Below, in pieces: positions 35,551 through 44,281 of a DNA stretch of 64,000 nt. Origin of the DNA: Bacillota bacterium (lineage in GTDB: Bacteria > Bacillota > UBA4882 > UBA8346); NCBI GenBank assembly GCA_023401925.1, contig JAEXDA010000071.1, positions 1 through 64,000 on the forward strand. The letters are read 5' to 3'. Under the pieces are notes generated by a model. The model saw nothing but the letters and a program-made list of their open reading frames with translations, was not told the DNA's origin and did not search any database. The position numbers and the translations under genes were made by a program. How positions within the stretch are numbered: position 1 is the first letter of the stretch; every line of letters begins with the position of its first letter.

Positions 35551-36282
35551 TTAATCGGTCAGACCCGGAACCAGTTTTTGGGGATCCATCGCCTGCTCGT
35601 CGTGGTAAATCCCAAAATGAAAGCTGGGAATGGAAGGTTCGCAGCCTTTGGTGCCGCTCGTACCGATGATGACTCCTTTGATAATGGCCTGTCCCTCTTT
35701 TACCATGATGGTAGCCAGATTTGAGTAAATACTTTTCCAACCGTCACCGTGGGTAATTGTTACCGAATAAGTTCCTCCTCCGGATTCCTGGATTTTTTCG
35801 ATAGTCCCCGCGGCCGCTGCAATAATATTGCTTTCGGGCGGCATTCCGATGTCGACTCCGGTATGTAGACGCCAGGAGTTACCTGATTCGAACCAATCAA
35901 AGCCCTGAACGATTTGTCCCAATGCCGGTCGACTAAAAGTGATGGGATCAAAAGCCGGCTCCTTTTGAGGGTTCTGGTTGGCCTGCAATTGGTTTCTTAA
36001 TTGTTTCAATTGAAGTTCCAATGTTTCGCGGGATTGAACCTGACTTTTTTTTGAAAATACACTATTTTGCCAGGTTTTCAATTTTTGAAATCCATGGCCG
36101 GGTCCCCATAAATAGAGACCCAAACAAAAAGCCAATCCATAAATAGGCCAATATTTTAAAGCCAGAAATGGGCGGGCATTTTGATAAAGAATGCCGGCTG
36201 TTTTTTTACAATAATGACTGCCATCAAGGAACCAAGCCTTTAATTTTGATTTTGGGTTTACGAAGCGTTTGCTTTTTTTCAA
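35551..36282 (-). CDS. spoIIQ: SpoIIQ-like M23 (LytM) protein lacking both catalytic histidines
   Basis: 243 aa. Cytoplasmic basic N-terminus, one membrane helix near 44-60, a coiled linker near 80-105, then a LytM domain (about 120-235). The zinc ligands H140, D144 (H-T-G-V-D) and H222 (F-H-F) are present. The two LytM catalytic histidines (in Y-M-H and the first H of H-x-H) are replaced by N188 (Y-S-N-L) and S220 (P-S-F-H-F). It should be a zinc-binding scaffold of the SpoIIQ-SpoIIIAH engulfment channel rather than an enzyme. Start TTG 36282 follows GAGGTGAT. Position between spoIID and spoIIID supports the name. Confidence 0.8.
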   Translation of the reverse strand: MKKSKRFVNPKSKLKAWFLDGSHYCKKTAGILYQNARPFLALKYWPIYGLAFCLGLYLWGPGHGFQKLKTWQNSVFSKKSQVQSRETLELQLKQLRNQLQANQNPQKEPAFDPITFSRPALGQIVQGFDWFESGNSWRLHTGVDIGMPPESNIIAAAAGTIEKIQESGGGTYSVTITHGDGWKSIYSNLATIMVKEGQAIIKGVIIGTSGTKGCEPSIPSFHFGIYHDEQAMDPQKLVPGLTD

Positions 36283-36376
36283 GACTATCACCTCAAGGGT
36301 AGTCTTTGTCTTTACAGGAAAAATTATCCGCGTTTGTTTCCTATAAAGACACTCTGCGCTTAAGGTCCTCTGATTC

Positions 36377-37321
36377 TTAGTTGATGCGACTGAATTGAAT
36401 TCCCCGGTAGTAATGGCGTAAAATTTGCTTATAAGTAAAGCGTTGCTTGGCCATGCCGTTGGCCCCATATTGACACATCCCCACCCCATGGCCATAGCCT
36501 ATTGTTTTGAAGACAATCCCATTTTTCGAAGCGGTACAAGTAAAACAGGTCGAGTTTAGGGCGAGAGCTTTCCGGAAATTCTCACCGGAGTAAAGGGCTT
36601 TATCGACTGATATGGATAAAACCCTTCCGTGTGGAGAACGTTTCCGGATCCGGATGGTTTTTAAATGGTTTCCAGATATTTGAAGACGCCTTGCTAATTC
36701 GGACCAACTATAACTTATTTGACTTGCAAAACGGGGAGAGTCGTAATCGAAGCCGCAACTAACGCTTTGTAAATAAGGAACTTGATGTTGCCAAATTTCC
36801 GAAGCGTCAGCCGTACCTACACCGCAAGTGGAATGAAATAGGGCGTCGATGGGTTTGTTACGGTAAGTCAGAATGATTCCCGCGGTTTCCTTTACTGCCC
36901 TGTTTATTTTGGCATAAAGTCTGGGAAAATCCGAAACGCCCCATTTGGCCTTCAATTCGGATATGGACTGCCAAGCCTGATTTTCACTGGGGTCATCACA
37001 AAAATCGACACCGGGATAGTGTTGACAACCACGGCCTCCAAAACGTTTTAATCTTTGAACGGCTATGGTACGGGCCGCGATTGCCTGGGCCTTTAGAGCT
37101 TCGATTTCAAAATTGGCCGGCATTTCCGCCGCGACAACGCCCAGGAGATAGCTTTCCAAATCAGTATGAAAGATTTTGCCTTCGCTTCTTGACAACAGCG
37201 TAATCGGTATCGTTGAAAATTGAGTTTGCTTAGGGGGTGCAATTTTTTTGAGTAGAATCAAGGGGGTTACAATCAATAAAACGATTAACAGCAAACCAAT
37301 GAGAGCATTTAAGGAACGCAC
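36377..37321 (-). CDS. spoIID: Stage II sporulation protein D (lytic transglycosylase)
   Basis: 314 aa. Membrane anchor near 7-25, then the SpoIID/LytB domain with V-V-A-A-E-M-P-A at 62-69; E66 is the likely catalytic glutamate (E88 in Bacillus SpoIID). A-L-K-A-Q-A-I-A-A-R-T near 75 and G-Y-G-H-G-V-G-M-C-Q-Y-G-A near 280-292 complete the family pattern. It strips stem-less glycan strands during engulfment. AAGGAGGT lies 6-7 bases before GTG 37321. The spoIIQ-like gene follows 94 bases downstream on the same strand. Confidence 0.96.
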   Translation of the reverse strand: MRSLNALIGLLLIVLLIVTPLILLKKIAPPKQTQFSTIPITLLSRSEGKIFHTDLESYLLGVVAAEMPANFEIEALKAQAIAARTIAVQRLKRFGGRGCQHYPGVDFCDDPSENQAWQSISELKAKWGVSDFPRLYAKINRAVKETAGIILTYRNKPIDALFHSTCGVGTADASEIWQHQVPYLQSVSCGFDYDSPRFASQISYSWSELARRLQISGNHLKTIRIRKRSPHGRVLSISVDKALYSGENFRKALALNSTCFTCTASKNGIVFKTIGYGHGVGMCQYGANGMAKQRFTYKQILRHYYRGIQFSRIN

Positions 37322-37506
37322 TCGATGACCTCCTTATTATTTCACCTTATGCCCTGGAATTCCAAAAGATGCATGAGTGAAATCTCGAAGAGTTTACTTT
37401 AAGAAGACAGAAATTTGTAAATGTTAACTCAATGTTTGCAAAAAAGCTATAAAAACTGAATGGAATCTGCCGATAAAAAATAGAGTTTTGCATGGAGGAA
37501 ATTTGA

Positions 37507-37668
37507 ATGAAAGAAAAAAATGATAATCTACTGAATATTGATGAGTTATTATTAAATGTGTTGGGAAGTGAATTTTTTAAATCACGGCAGTTGCCGATTT
37601 GTTTTACTCCCGTGACACCCAAAACGTCCATTCCCCCGGATGAGGATAAAGAATTGAAATTTTTTTAA
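37507..37668 (+). CDS. Small acidic protein, 53 aa
   Basis: ATG 37507 to TAA 37666-37668. The sequence begins M-K-E-K-N-D-N-L-L-N-I-D-E-L-L and ends P-P-D-E-D-K-E-L-K-F-F. GGAGG at 37494-37498 lies 8 bases before the start, an excellent ribosome site. A leucine-rich helix (8-20) precedes a proline-rich tail. It lies in the spoIID/NapH-like divergent gap. Family unknown; I judge it real from the ribosome site and codon pattern. Confidence 0.55.
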   Translation: MKEKNDNLLNIDELLLNVLGSEFFKSRQLPICFTPVTPKTSIPPDEDKELKFF

Positions 37669-37756
37669 AATATCAGTGATTAAAGTAGGAAATAACCGGT
37701 AATAAGCGGAATAATTAACAGGATTGAATCCACGATTAAATATGAGGTGGTTTGGG

Positions 37757-38965
37757 ATGAAGAAAATGTTCTCCGTTGGAATGGTGATTTGTTTTGCACT
37801 ATGGATGAATCCAGTTCATTTATTGGCCATGGAAGGCGGGGCCGGCCAATCCTTTCATAACCGGTTATTATTAGCGGAAACAGTTACCGCCTCCCAATCG
37901 GAAAATTCCGACATAGCCGAGCCCGAGCCCCGGACGGATTCTGCAAAACAGGCTCAACCAAACGGCGGCGTGAGAAATGACATAAACGTCAAAGCGCCTT
38001 TCAAGTCTGTAGAGGAGAAAACCAGCGGCGCCGTGAATGAAGACATCCAAACAAAGCCGTCACCCCCGGCAAAAGCGAATCCCCTGAGTGGACGTTCTAC
38101 CACCCAAATGCCGGCTGGCAATCCATCTTTGAAAATTGAGAACATCCTGCTATTTATCGGAAACTGGTGGGTTTCGAATCCTTTAAACCTTCAAGTGTGG
38201 TATGTTTTTTCCTTCATCGGCCTTGTTTTTTATTTGTTGAGAATGAAAAACTTTCGGCGGCCTTTACTTTTTTTAAGTATAATTATTCTAGGCTTTTATT
38301 TGGGAAATTCCTTGGATCCGATCTCGGCAGTGTTTAATATAATCCCGAAAACGGAATTTACGTTCAACGGTTCATTGATTATTTTGGGAATCATGGTCAT
38401 TTTATCGGTGTTCCTTGGCCGTTTTTATTGCGGTTGGATTTGTCCCTTAGGCGCCATTCAGGAGTTGGTTTATCCGAAAATTAAAATGAAGATGCCATCG
38501 GCTCCGGACTCGGTATTAAAATATCTTAAATATATCATTTTGGTAGTTCTTCTGTATGTATTCTGGCGGACCGGGAACAATTTATGGGATCATTTCGGGC
38601 CTTTAAAAACCCTGGTCGGCTTTAACGGTACCGAATTGGCAATGTTCTTTTTGTTCTTGACCCTGGTGGTTTCGATATTGATTGAAAGGCCGATTTGCCG
38701 TTATGTTTGTCCTTTAGGAGCTATTTTCTCGTTGACTTCCCGGATGGCCATTTTTAAAATGCGGGCCGATGCCGGCACTTGTATGGTATGTGGCAAATGC
38801 ACCGGCGGAGACTGTCCGATGAACGGAATCGAAGCGACCAATAAGATTACGGATTTACCAAAAGTGAACCAATCCGAATGTATTTATTGCTTGCGGTGCC
38901 AGGATCTTTGCCAACGTGAGGCTTTGCACGTTTCGATCCGCCGGATTGACAAAGTATCGGGCTGA
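37757..38965 (+). CDS. NapH/NosR-like membrane polyferredoxin
   Basis: 402 aa. Signal peptide near 1-24, a polar low-complexity linker to about 125, then several membrane helices carrying two C-x3-C-P motifs (Y-C-G-W-I-C-P-L-G and C-R-Y-V-C-P-L-G) and two C-terminal ferredoxin-type motifs (C-M-V-C-G-K-C...C-P and C-I-Y-C-L-R-C...C). Such proteins pass electrons across the membrane, often to a periplasmic or membrane reductase. ATG 37757 follows GAGGTGG. No FMN-binding partner is adjacent, so its electron donor is unknown. Confidence 0.82.
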   Translation: MKKMFSVGMVICFALWMNPVHLLAMEGGAGQSFHNRLLLAETVTASQSENSDIAEPEPRTDSAKQAQPNGGVRNDINVKAPFKSVEEKTSGAVNEDIQTKPSPPAKANPLSGRSTTQMPAGNPSLKIENILLFIGNWWVSNPLNLQVWYVFSFIGLVFYLLRMKNFRRPLLFLSIIILGFYLGNSLDPISAVFNIIPKTEFTFNGSLIILGIMVILSVFLGRFYCGWICPLGAIQELVYPKIKMKMPSAPDSVLKYLKYIILVVLLYVFWRTGNNLWDHFGPLKTLVGFNGTELAMFFLFLTLVVSILIERPICRYVCPLGAIFSLTSRMAIFKMRADAGTCMVCGKCTGGDCPMNGIEATNKITDLPKVNQSECIYCLRCQDLCQREALHVSIRRIDKVSG

Positions 38966-38989
38966 AAGGCCTGAAACGGGAGTGTCCCA

Positions 38990-40402
38990 ATGGCTTCAGT
39001 TCGATCCCAACTAACCACGACAGAGAAACTGAATTTCCTTCAAATCCCGGCCTGGGTGACGGAAGTTGCAAAGCAGTTGCTGGGTAATGGTTTTCGGGCT
39101 TATTTAGTAGGCGGCGCAGTCCGAGATCTGCTGTGGGGAACAACGCCCAATGACTGGGACCTGGCAAGTGATGCTTTGCCGGAGCAAATAACCGGAATTT
39201 TTGGAAAGACCATTGCTACCGGCGAGAAATTCGGGACCATCGCAGTAATCTGGGAAGATCAGATCGCGGAAATTACAACTTTACGAGAGGAACTGGCTTA
39301 TGATGATGGGCGCCACCCGCGGGAAATTCACTTCACCAAAGATATTGTCACGGATTTAGGCCGCCGAGATTTTACGGTAAATGCTTTGGCATGGGACTTT
39401 TCAAGTCAGGAATTGATTGATCCTTTTGATGGGAGAAAAGATATCCGTAAGCGTCTTTTGAAGGCTGTAGGCGATCCTATGCTGCGGTTCCGGGAAGACG
39501 GCTTACGGATGTTTCGTTTTTATCGTTTTTTGGCTGTTATGAAACTACAGCCCCATCGATTAACCGAACAAGCGATAAACCCCAGCTTTGCGGCAGGGGT
39601 TAGCTTTGAACGGATTCGGGACGAGTTTAGTAAATTGTTGGTTGGCCAGGGTGTTGCTGGCGGACTTGAGGGGCTCCATCAAAGCGGCTTATTGAATGTT
39701 TTTATCCCGGAACTATTGAATCCTCCCACTGGTAGTGACGGGTGCTGGATGAGTGAGAGGGAACAACCTTTTTTATGGCGCCATTTGGTGGACACCACTG
39801 TTGCGGTTCATCCTCGGCTTCATTTAAGGTTGGCGGCATTGCTCCATGACATTGCCAAACCGCTAACCAAAAGCATAGAACAAAGCGGTATCCATTTTTA
39901 TGGTCATGAAAAACGCGGTGCTGAACTTGGGGCAACCATTTTGGAACGGCTTCATTATCCTCAAAAAATCATTCACTCTGTGGTACTCTTAATTCAAAAT
40001 CACATGTTTTACATCGACGGACACACCAGCGATGGAGCAATCAGACGTTTAGCTGCTAAAGTCGGCCCGGAACTGATGTTTGACCTTTTGGAGTTGCGCC
40101 GGGCGGACATTATCGCCACGGACTCACGAATCGGCGGCATCGACTATCGCACTTGGGAATTTTGGAATGAACTCCGTGAACGTTTCACCCAAGTATTATC
40201 GGATGAGAATGGATATAATCCGTTTCGGCTGGCCCTCAACGGTAAAGATTTGATGGAAGAATTTCATATGACTCCAGGGCCGCAAGTGGGAAAAATTCTG
40301 GACTATTTAAAAGAATGTGTCCTTGATGAGCCCGCCCGGAATCAGAGATTGATTCTGTTGGAGCTGGCCCGGAATTTTCTTTTATCTCAAAACAATAACT
40401 GA
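38990..40402 (+). CDS. cca: CCA tRNA nucleotidyltransferase
   Basis: 470 aa. Class II nucleotidyltransferase head: Y-L-V-G-G-A-V-R-D-L-L near 38-48 and the catalytic D-x-D in N-D-W-D-L-A near 55-60, R-R-D-F-T-V-N-A near 125. An HD domain follows (A-A-L-L-H-D-I-A-K near 283-291), giving phosphohydrolase-like activity seen in CCA enzymes with HD. It adds or repairs the tRNA 3' CCA. It starts 24 bases after the polyferredoxin and is probably cotranscribed. Confidence 0.93.
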   Translation: MASVRSQLTTTEKLNFLQIPAWVTEVAKQLLGNGFRAYLVGGAVRDLLWGTTPNDWDLASDALPEQITGIFGKTIATGEKFGTIAVIWEDQIAEITTLREELAYDDGRHPREIHFTKDIVTDLGRRDFTVNALAWDFSSQELIDPFDGRKDIRKRLLKAVGDPMLRFREDGLRMFRFYRFLAVMKLQPHRLTEQAINPSFAAGVSFERIRDEFSKLLVGQGVAGGLEGLHQSGLLNVFIPELLNPPTGSDGCWMSEREQPFLWRHLVDTTVAVHPRLHLRLAALLHDIAKPLTKSIEQSGIHFYGHEKRGAELGATILERLHYPQKIIHSVVLLIQNHMFYIDGHTSDGAIRRLAAKVGPELMFDLLELRRADIIATDSRIGGIDYRTWEFWNELRERFTQVLSDENGYNPFRLALNGKDLMEEFHMTPGPQVGKILDYLKECVLDEPARNQRLILLELARNFLLSQNNN

Positions 40403-40473
40403 CAAACATTCATTCAAGGCCAGTAAATCCGTTGTTTTTTCAAAAGGTACTAAAAACCGAACTTTTGCAAAAT

Positions 40474-41352
40474 TTACTGTTCCAAACGAAGCTGATTTTC
40501 AATCTGATAAATATCTTGCTTAAAATCATCCGGCAGCCGATGAAGAATCTCCTCGATATCCCGTTTGGCTTTTAAACTATCGACGGCCCCGGAAACGATA
40601 ATTCGCCCGCCGGTGACGTTAATACTGATGGGCGATTGATTGAGATAAGGATTGGCGGAAATTTGTTGGAGAAAGCGGATGGTTATTTGATCATCGATTT
40701 CCGTTGTTTGTTGATTGAGTGAATTTTTAATATGCTTAACGCCTGGAACCTTCATGGCGGTTTCTAAAGCCAGCGTTGCCTGATTTTCAGGGACTTTACC
40801 AAACAGGGTAACTGTTCCGTGCTGGGTTACACTTTTAATACGGCCAGTAATTAGAGCCGGTTCGGCAATCAAAGCGGCTTGAACCTGATTATTCAAAGTG
40901 GCGTCATCGATTGTTTGGGACATTTTCAGGTGACTGATAATTTCACGGACTCCGCGAGCTTTCGCTGCGGTTTCCACCGCTTCCTGGGCCTGATTGAAGT
41001 TGGAAACCCGGCCCATTAATTGGACTTCACCGCCGGTTACTTTGACACCTATTGTGACCGGAACCTCCGGGTTTGCCTGAAACTCCTCAGCTACTTCGAA
41101 TGCCACGTCGAAGTCATCAATTTGGCCATCGGTGCAAACTGTAAGATTGTTTTCAATCTTTTTAACTCCGGGAATGCTCCAAATCAATTCTTCCGCTTGA
41201 AGCTTTTCTTCCAGGACATCAACTATACCTTGAATTTGTACGGTACCGTTTGGATAAATCCTTGTTTTTAAAGCATAGGAAGCCAATTGAGGATGAACAC
41301 TGAGCTTTTGCTGAATCTTGGTTCTCAATCCCTCATCCGTCATATTCGTCAT
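40474..41352 (-). CDS. Protein with four BON domains
   Basis: 292 aa. Four BON repeats are visible, each ending in a G-V-K-x-I-x-N-x-L-like strand (near 5-70, 78-145, 150-218 and 225-290): I-P-G-V-K-K-I-E-N-N-L, A-R-G-V-R-E-I-I-S-H-L, V-P-G-V-K-H-I-K-N-S-L and Y-Q-I-E-N-Q-L. BON domains usually bind membranes in exported proteins, but this one lacks a signal peptide or membrane segment. AAGGAGGG precedes the ATG. Function unknown. Confidence 0.82.
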   Translation of the reverse strand: MTNMTDEGLRTKIQQKLSVHPQLASYALKTRIYPNGTVQIQGIVDVLEEKLQAEELIWSIPGVKKIENNLTVCTDGQIDDFDVAFEVAEEFQANPEVPVTIGVKVTGGEVQLMGRVSNFNQAQEAVETAAKARGVREIISHLKMSQTIDDATLNNQVQAALIAEPALITGRIKSVTQHGTVTLFGKVPENQATLALETAMKVPGVKHIKNSLNQQTTEIDDQITIRFLQQISANPYLNQSPISINVTGGRIIVSGAVDSLKAKRDIEEILHRLPDDFKQDIYQIENQLRLEQ

Positions 41353-41477
41353 CGCACCCTCCTTATAAAATTAAAGTTATTATTGCTACTAAAGTATAGA
41401 TTTAGTCAGAAGGATCTTGCGGAAAAAATATTGCTAAATTTTGGGAAATGGAAACCGGCATGGAGGATTGAAGGGGA

Positions 41478-41933
41478 CTAATTGGGGGGTTCTGTTACCA
41501 ATCGAAGGAGATTTTTTTCGAAATTTTGATCATCCTGGATGCTTCTTTTGGACGGGCCTTTGGTTCTTCCTCCGCCGCGCCTGTATTTTGCCAGGATATT
41601 TCGTTCTTCCAATAATAAATCAATGGTTGCGGTTTCAAAAATTCTACCGGTAGGTGAAAGGGCTTTGGCGTTTTTGGCCAGAACAATCGCAGCCAGACCC
41701 CAGTCCTGAGTAACAACAATATCACCGGGTTTGGTTAAGTTACTCACCATGATATCTGCCGCTTGGGACTCGTTTCCCACGATATAATGATGAGCGCCCT
41801 GGATTTGATGATTAAATGAAGCGACTGTTATGACCTGGTAGCGATAAGTTTGGGACAGTTTTTGGATGATTTGCAAACAGTTTTTTGGACATGCATCCGC
41901 GTCAACAATAACTCTTAAATCGGCCAAAGTCAC
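41478..41933 (-). CDS. YaiI/YqxD-family protein (DUF188, UPF0178)
   Basis: 151 aa. N-terminal V-I-V-D-A-D-A-C-P-K near 8-17, G-D-I-V-V-T-Q-D-W-G-L-A near 71-82 and R-R-G-G-G-R-T-K-G-P near 119-128 are the family signatures (PIN-like fold suggested). The cellular role is unknown. GAGGTATC lies just before GTG 41933. Confidence 0.9.
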   Translation of the reverse strand: MTLADLRVIVDADACPKNCLQIIQKLSQTYRYQVITVASFNHQIQGAHHYIVGNESQAADIMVSNLTKPGDIVVTQDWGLAAIVLAKNAKALSPTGRIFETATIDLLLEERNILAKYRRGGGRTKGPSKRSIQDDQNFEKNLLRLVTEPPN

Positions 41934-41951
41934 GATACCTCACAATTGGAA

Positions 41952-41980
41952 TTGAATTTTTTGATTCACCATGGTATAAT
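41952..41980 (+). promoter_or_regulatory. Promoter of the Phe T-box transcript
   Basis: TTGAAT at 41952-41957, 17-base spacer, TG-extended consensus TATAAT at 41975-41980 (TGGTATAAT). The transcript would begin near 41987. Confidence 0.75.
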
Positions 41981-41986
41981 TTTACT

Positions 41987-42366
41987 AATTTAATTATCGG
42001 TTATAATCATAATAACGATGATGAGGAAAAGTACAAACATTCCGCATAATTCAGGGAGCCCCCACTTTAGTGCGAGAGGGTTTATGAGGCTGTTTGGAAG
42101 TTCACCTCGGAGTTGCCTGCTGAATCCATATTTATTGTACCAGATTTACTTTAAAAAAGGTATTAGGCTAGGCCGGATTTTCCTTCCGTTACATTAAGGA
42201 ACAGCCCTCATGTTTCATCGGTTGGCCCATAACCGCGCCTGAGCGCGAATGGATCATTCACGAATGAATCATTGCGGTTCAAAGAGTTGGACTGTTTGGT
42301 CCAAGTTGAGTGGTACCACGGAAGTAAAGCCTTTCGTCTCATAAAGAGACGAAAGGCTTTTTGGCT
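41987..42366 (+). ncRNA. Phenylalanine-type T-box leader of paaK
   Basis: The 5' strand GATGATGAGGAAAAGTAC is at 42017-42033. CAAAC pairs with GTTTG (42092-42096). The specifier strand then reads GAAG-TTC-A-CCTC, with TTC at 42101-42103 and CCTC pairing with GAGG of the 5' strand. TTC is a Phe codon. The T-box AAGTTGAGTGGTACCACGGA is at 42303-42322 with bulge TGGT (42311-42314). Over 180 bases of additional structure lie between stem I and the T-box. It controls paaK and the ACT gene, not an aminoacyl-tRNA synthetase. Confidence 0.88.
42326..42362 (+). terminator. T-box terminator upstream of paaK
   Basis: A perfect 15-bp stem joins 42326-42340 and 42346-42360 around ATAAA, ending in CTTTTTGG. 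It is stable enough for tight off-state control. Confidence 0.88.
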
Positions 42367-42418
42367 ATTAAGAGGATTTATAACTTAAATTTATTAAACC
42401 ATGAGGAGGCAGAAAACT

Positions 42419-43723
42419 ATGTGGAATCAGGAAATGGAAACAATGCCCCGGGCCGAGCTTGAAAGGATTCAGGGAGAACGACTTCGGAAAACTGTCGAGA
42501 AGGTTTATCATAATATTCCTTTTTATCGCCGGAAATTTGAAGAAGCGGGAGTAAAACCGGAAGATATCAAGTGCGTTCAAGATGTCCAAAAGCTACCGTT
42601 TACCACCAAGCAAGACTTGAGGGATAATTATCCCTTCGGATTGTTTGCAGTCCCCCAGGATGAAGTGGTTAGGATTCAAGCTTCGTCGGGTACCACCGGT
42701 AAGATGACGGTAGTGGGTTATACTAAAAACGATATCGGCATTTGGGCGGAAGTGATGGCCCGTACCATGGGAGCCGGGGGAGTGACCCGTAAGGATATTG
42801 TTCAGGTTGCATATGGTTACGGCTTATTTACAGGTGGACTTGGAGCCCATTACGGCGCCGAAAGGATCGGAGCGACCGTTGTCCCCATTTCCGGTGGAAA
42901 TACCAAGAGACAGTTGCAAATCATGGCCGATTTTGGAACGACAACGGTTGCCTGCACTCCCTCCTATATTTTATATGTGGCGGAAACGGCGGTGGAAGAA
43001 GGAATTGATATCAAGAACTTTCCTTTGAAAAGAGGTTTTTTCGGTGCGGAGCCATGGTCTAATAACATGCGGAAAGAAATTGAGGAGAAATTAAATATTA
43101 AGGCCTATGATATTTATGGTTTGTGCGAAATCATCGGGCCCGGGGTAGCTTGTGAATGCACGGAGCAAAATGGGTTGCATGTGTGGGAAGACCATTTTTT
43201 GGTGGAGATTATTGATCCGGCAACTGGTGAAGTGTTACCCTACGGTGAAAAGGGGGAAGTGGTCTTTACTTGTATTACCAAAGAGGCTTTGCCCTTAATT
43301 CGTTACCGGACCAGGGATATCAGTATCTTATACAACGATATGTGCCGCTGTGGCAGAACTCACTTAAGAATGAACAGGGTTATGGGCCGGACCGACGATA
43401 TGCTAATCATTCGTGGCGTTAATGTTTTCCCATCCCAAATTGAAAGCGTCCTGCTGGAGATAGGTGAAACGGAGCCCCATTATCAACTGGTGGTGGACAG
43501 GGAAGGTACAATGGACGATCTGGAGATTTGGGTTGAAGTTTCGGAACGGCTATTTTCCGATCAAGTGCGGAAATTGGAAGAGATCGAGGCGCTGATCCGC
43601 CGGGAGATGCAGACTACCTTGGGAATCTCGGCGCGTATTAAATTGGTTGAACCCAAAACAATTGCCCGTAGCGAAGGAAAGGCAAAACGGATCATCGATC
43701 GCCGGGATGTTTATTGCGGATAA
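42419..43723 (+). CDS. paaK: Phenylacetate-CoA ligase family protein
   Basis: 434 aa, an AMP-forming ligase making arylacetyl-CoA. Motifs: Q-A-S-S-G-T-T-G-K near 86-94 (P-loop), Y-D-I-Y-G-L-C-E near 230-237, Y-R-T-R-D-I near 295, and G-R-T-D-D-M-L-I-I-R-G-V-N-V-F-P near 325-340. ATG 42419 is chosen because GAGGAGG sits 9 bases before it; an upstream in-frame ATG at 42401 would bury the site. A tandem ACT gene follows. Under the Phe-type T-box, the likely physiological substrate is phenylacetate or a related aryl acid (inference). Confidence 0.92.
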   Translation: MWNQEMETMPRAELERIQGERLRKTVEKVYHNIPFYRRKFEEAGVKPEDIKCVQDVQKLPFTTKQDLRDNYPFGLFAVPQDEVVRIQASSGTTGKMTVVGYTKNDIGIWAEVMARTMGAGGVTRKDIVQVAYGYGLFTGGLGAHYGAERIGATVVPISGGNTKRQLQIMADFGTTTVACTPSYILYVAETAVEEGIDIKNFPLKRGFFGAEPWSNNMRKEIEEKLNIKAYDIYGLCEIIGPGVACECTEQNGLHVWEDHFLVEIIDPATGEVLPYGEKGEVVFTCITKEALPLIRYRTRDISILYNDMCRCGRTHLRMNRVMGRTDDMLIIRGVNVFPSQIESVLLEIGETEPHYQLVVDREGTMDDLEIWVEVSERLFSDQVRKLEEIEALIRREMQTTLGISARIKLVEPKTIARSEGKAKRIIDRRDVYCG

Positions 43724-43843
43724 AAATATTATTTCTCTTGGACGGCAGGGATTTCTTGCTAATTCAAGAATAATCAATGGGGATTTTTATAAGATTGAAA
43801 CGAAATAAGAAATAAAAAAACTTGAGAAGGGAGAGGGCTGTGA

Positions 43844-44281
43844 ATGAAGGTCAAGCAAATCTCAGTTTTTTTAGAGAACAAATCCGGCCGCTTAGCTGGA
43901 ATAACCAAAACTTTGGGACAGCATAATATCAACATTCGGGCTCTTTCAATAGCCGATACGACTGATTTTGGAATTTTACGACTGATTGTCGGCGATCCGG
44001 AAGAAGCCATGGGGATATTAAAAGCGGAGGGTTTTACCGTCAGCGCTACAGATGTCATTGCCGTGGAAATTCCGGATAAACCCGGAGGGCTTTCGGAAAT
44101 TCTGCAATATCTTGATACGGTGAAAATAAATATCGAGTACATGTATGCTTTTGTTGGGAAATCCAACAATAAAGCAGTGGTTGTTTTCCGGGTCGAGGAT
44201 GTTGAGGGAGCAATCAGTTTGCTGCAGCAAAAAGGGGTTTCGCTTTTAAACGCGGCTCAAATTTACTCCTTAAATAATTAA
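43844..44281 (+). CDS. Tandem ACT-domain amino-acid-binding protein
   Basis: 145 aa made only of two ACT domains (V-F-L-E-N-K-S-G-R-L-A-G near 7-18, and I-P-D-K-P-G-G-L-S-E-I near 73-83). Stand-alone ACT proteins commonly pair with paaK in anaerobes, often with indolepyruvate ferredoxin oxidoreductase. It probably senses an aromatic amino acid and modulates the ligase (inference). GAGAAGGGAGAGG precedes the ATG. It is cotranscribed with paaK. Confidence 0.88.
   Translation: MKVKQISVFLENKSGRLAGITKTLGQHNINIRALSIADTTDFGILRLIVGDPEEAMGILKAEGFTVSATDVIAVEIPDKPGGLSEILQYLDTVKINIEYMYAFVGKSNNKAVVVFRVEDVEGAISLLQQKGVSLLNAAQIYSLNN

Noticed and set aside
40440..40465. CAAAAG/CTTTTG hairpin between cca and the BON gene as terminator
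   Set aside because: Only 6 bp and no U-tract on either strand after the stem.
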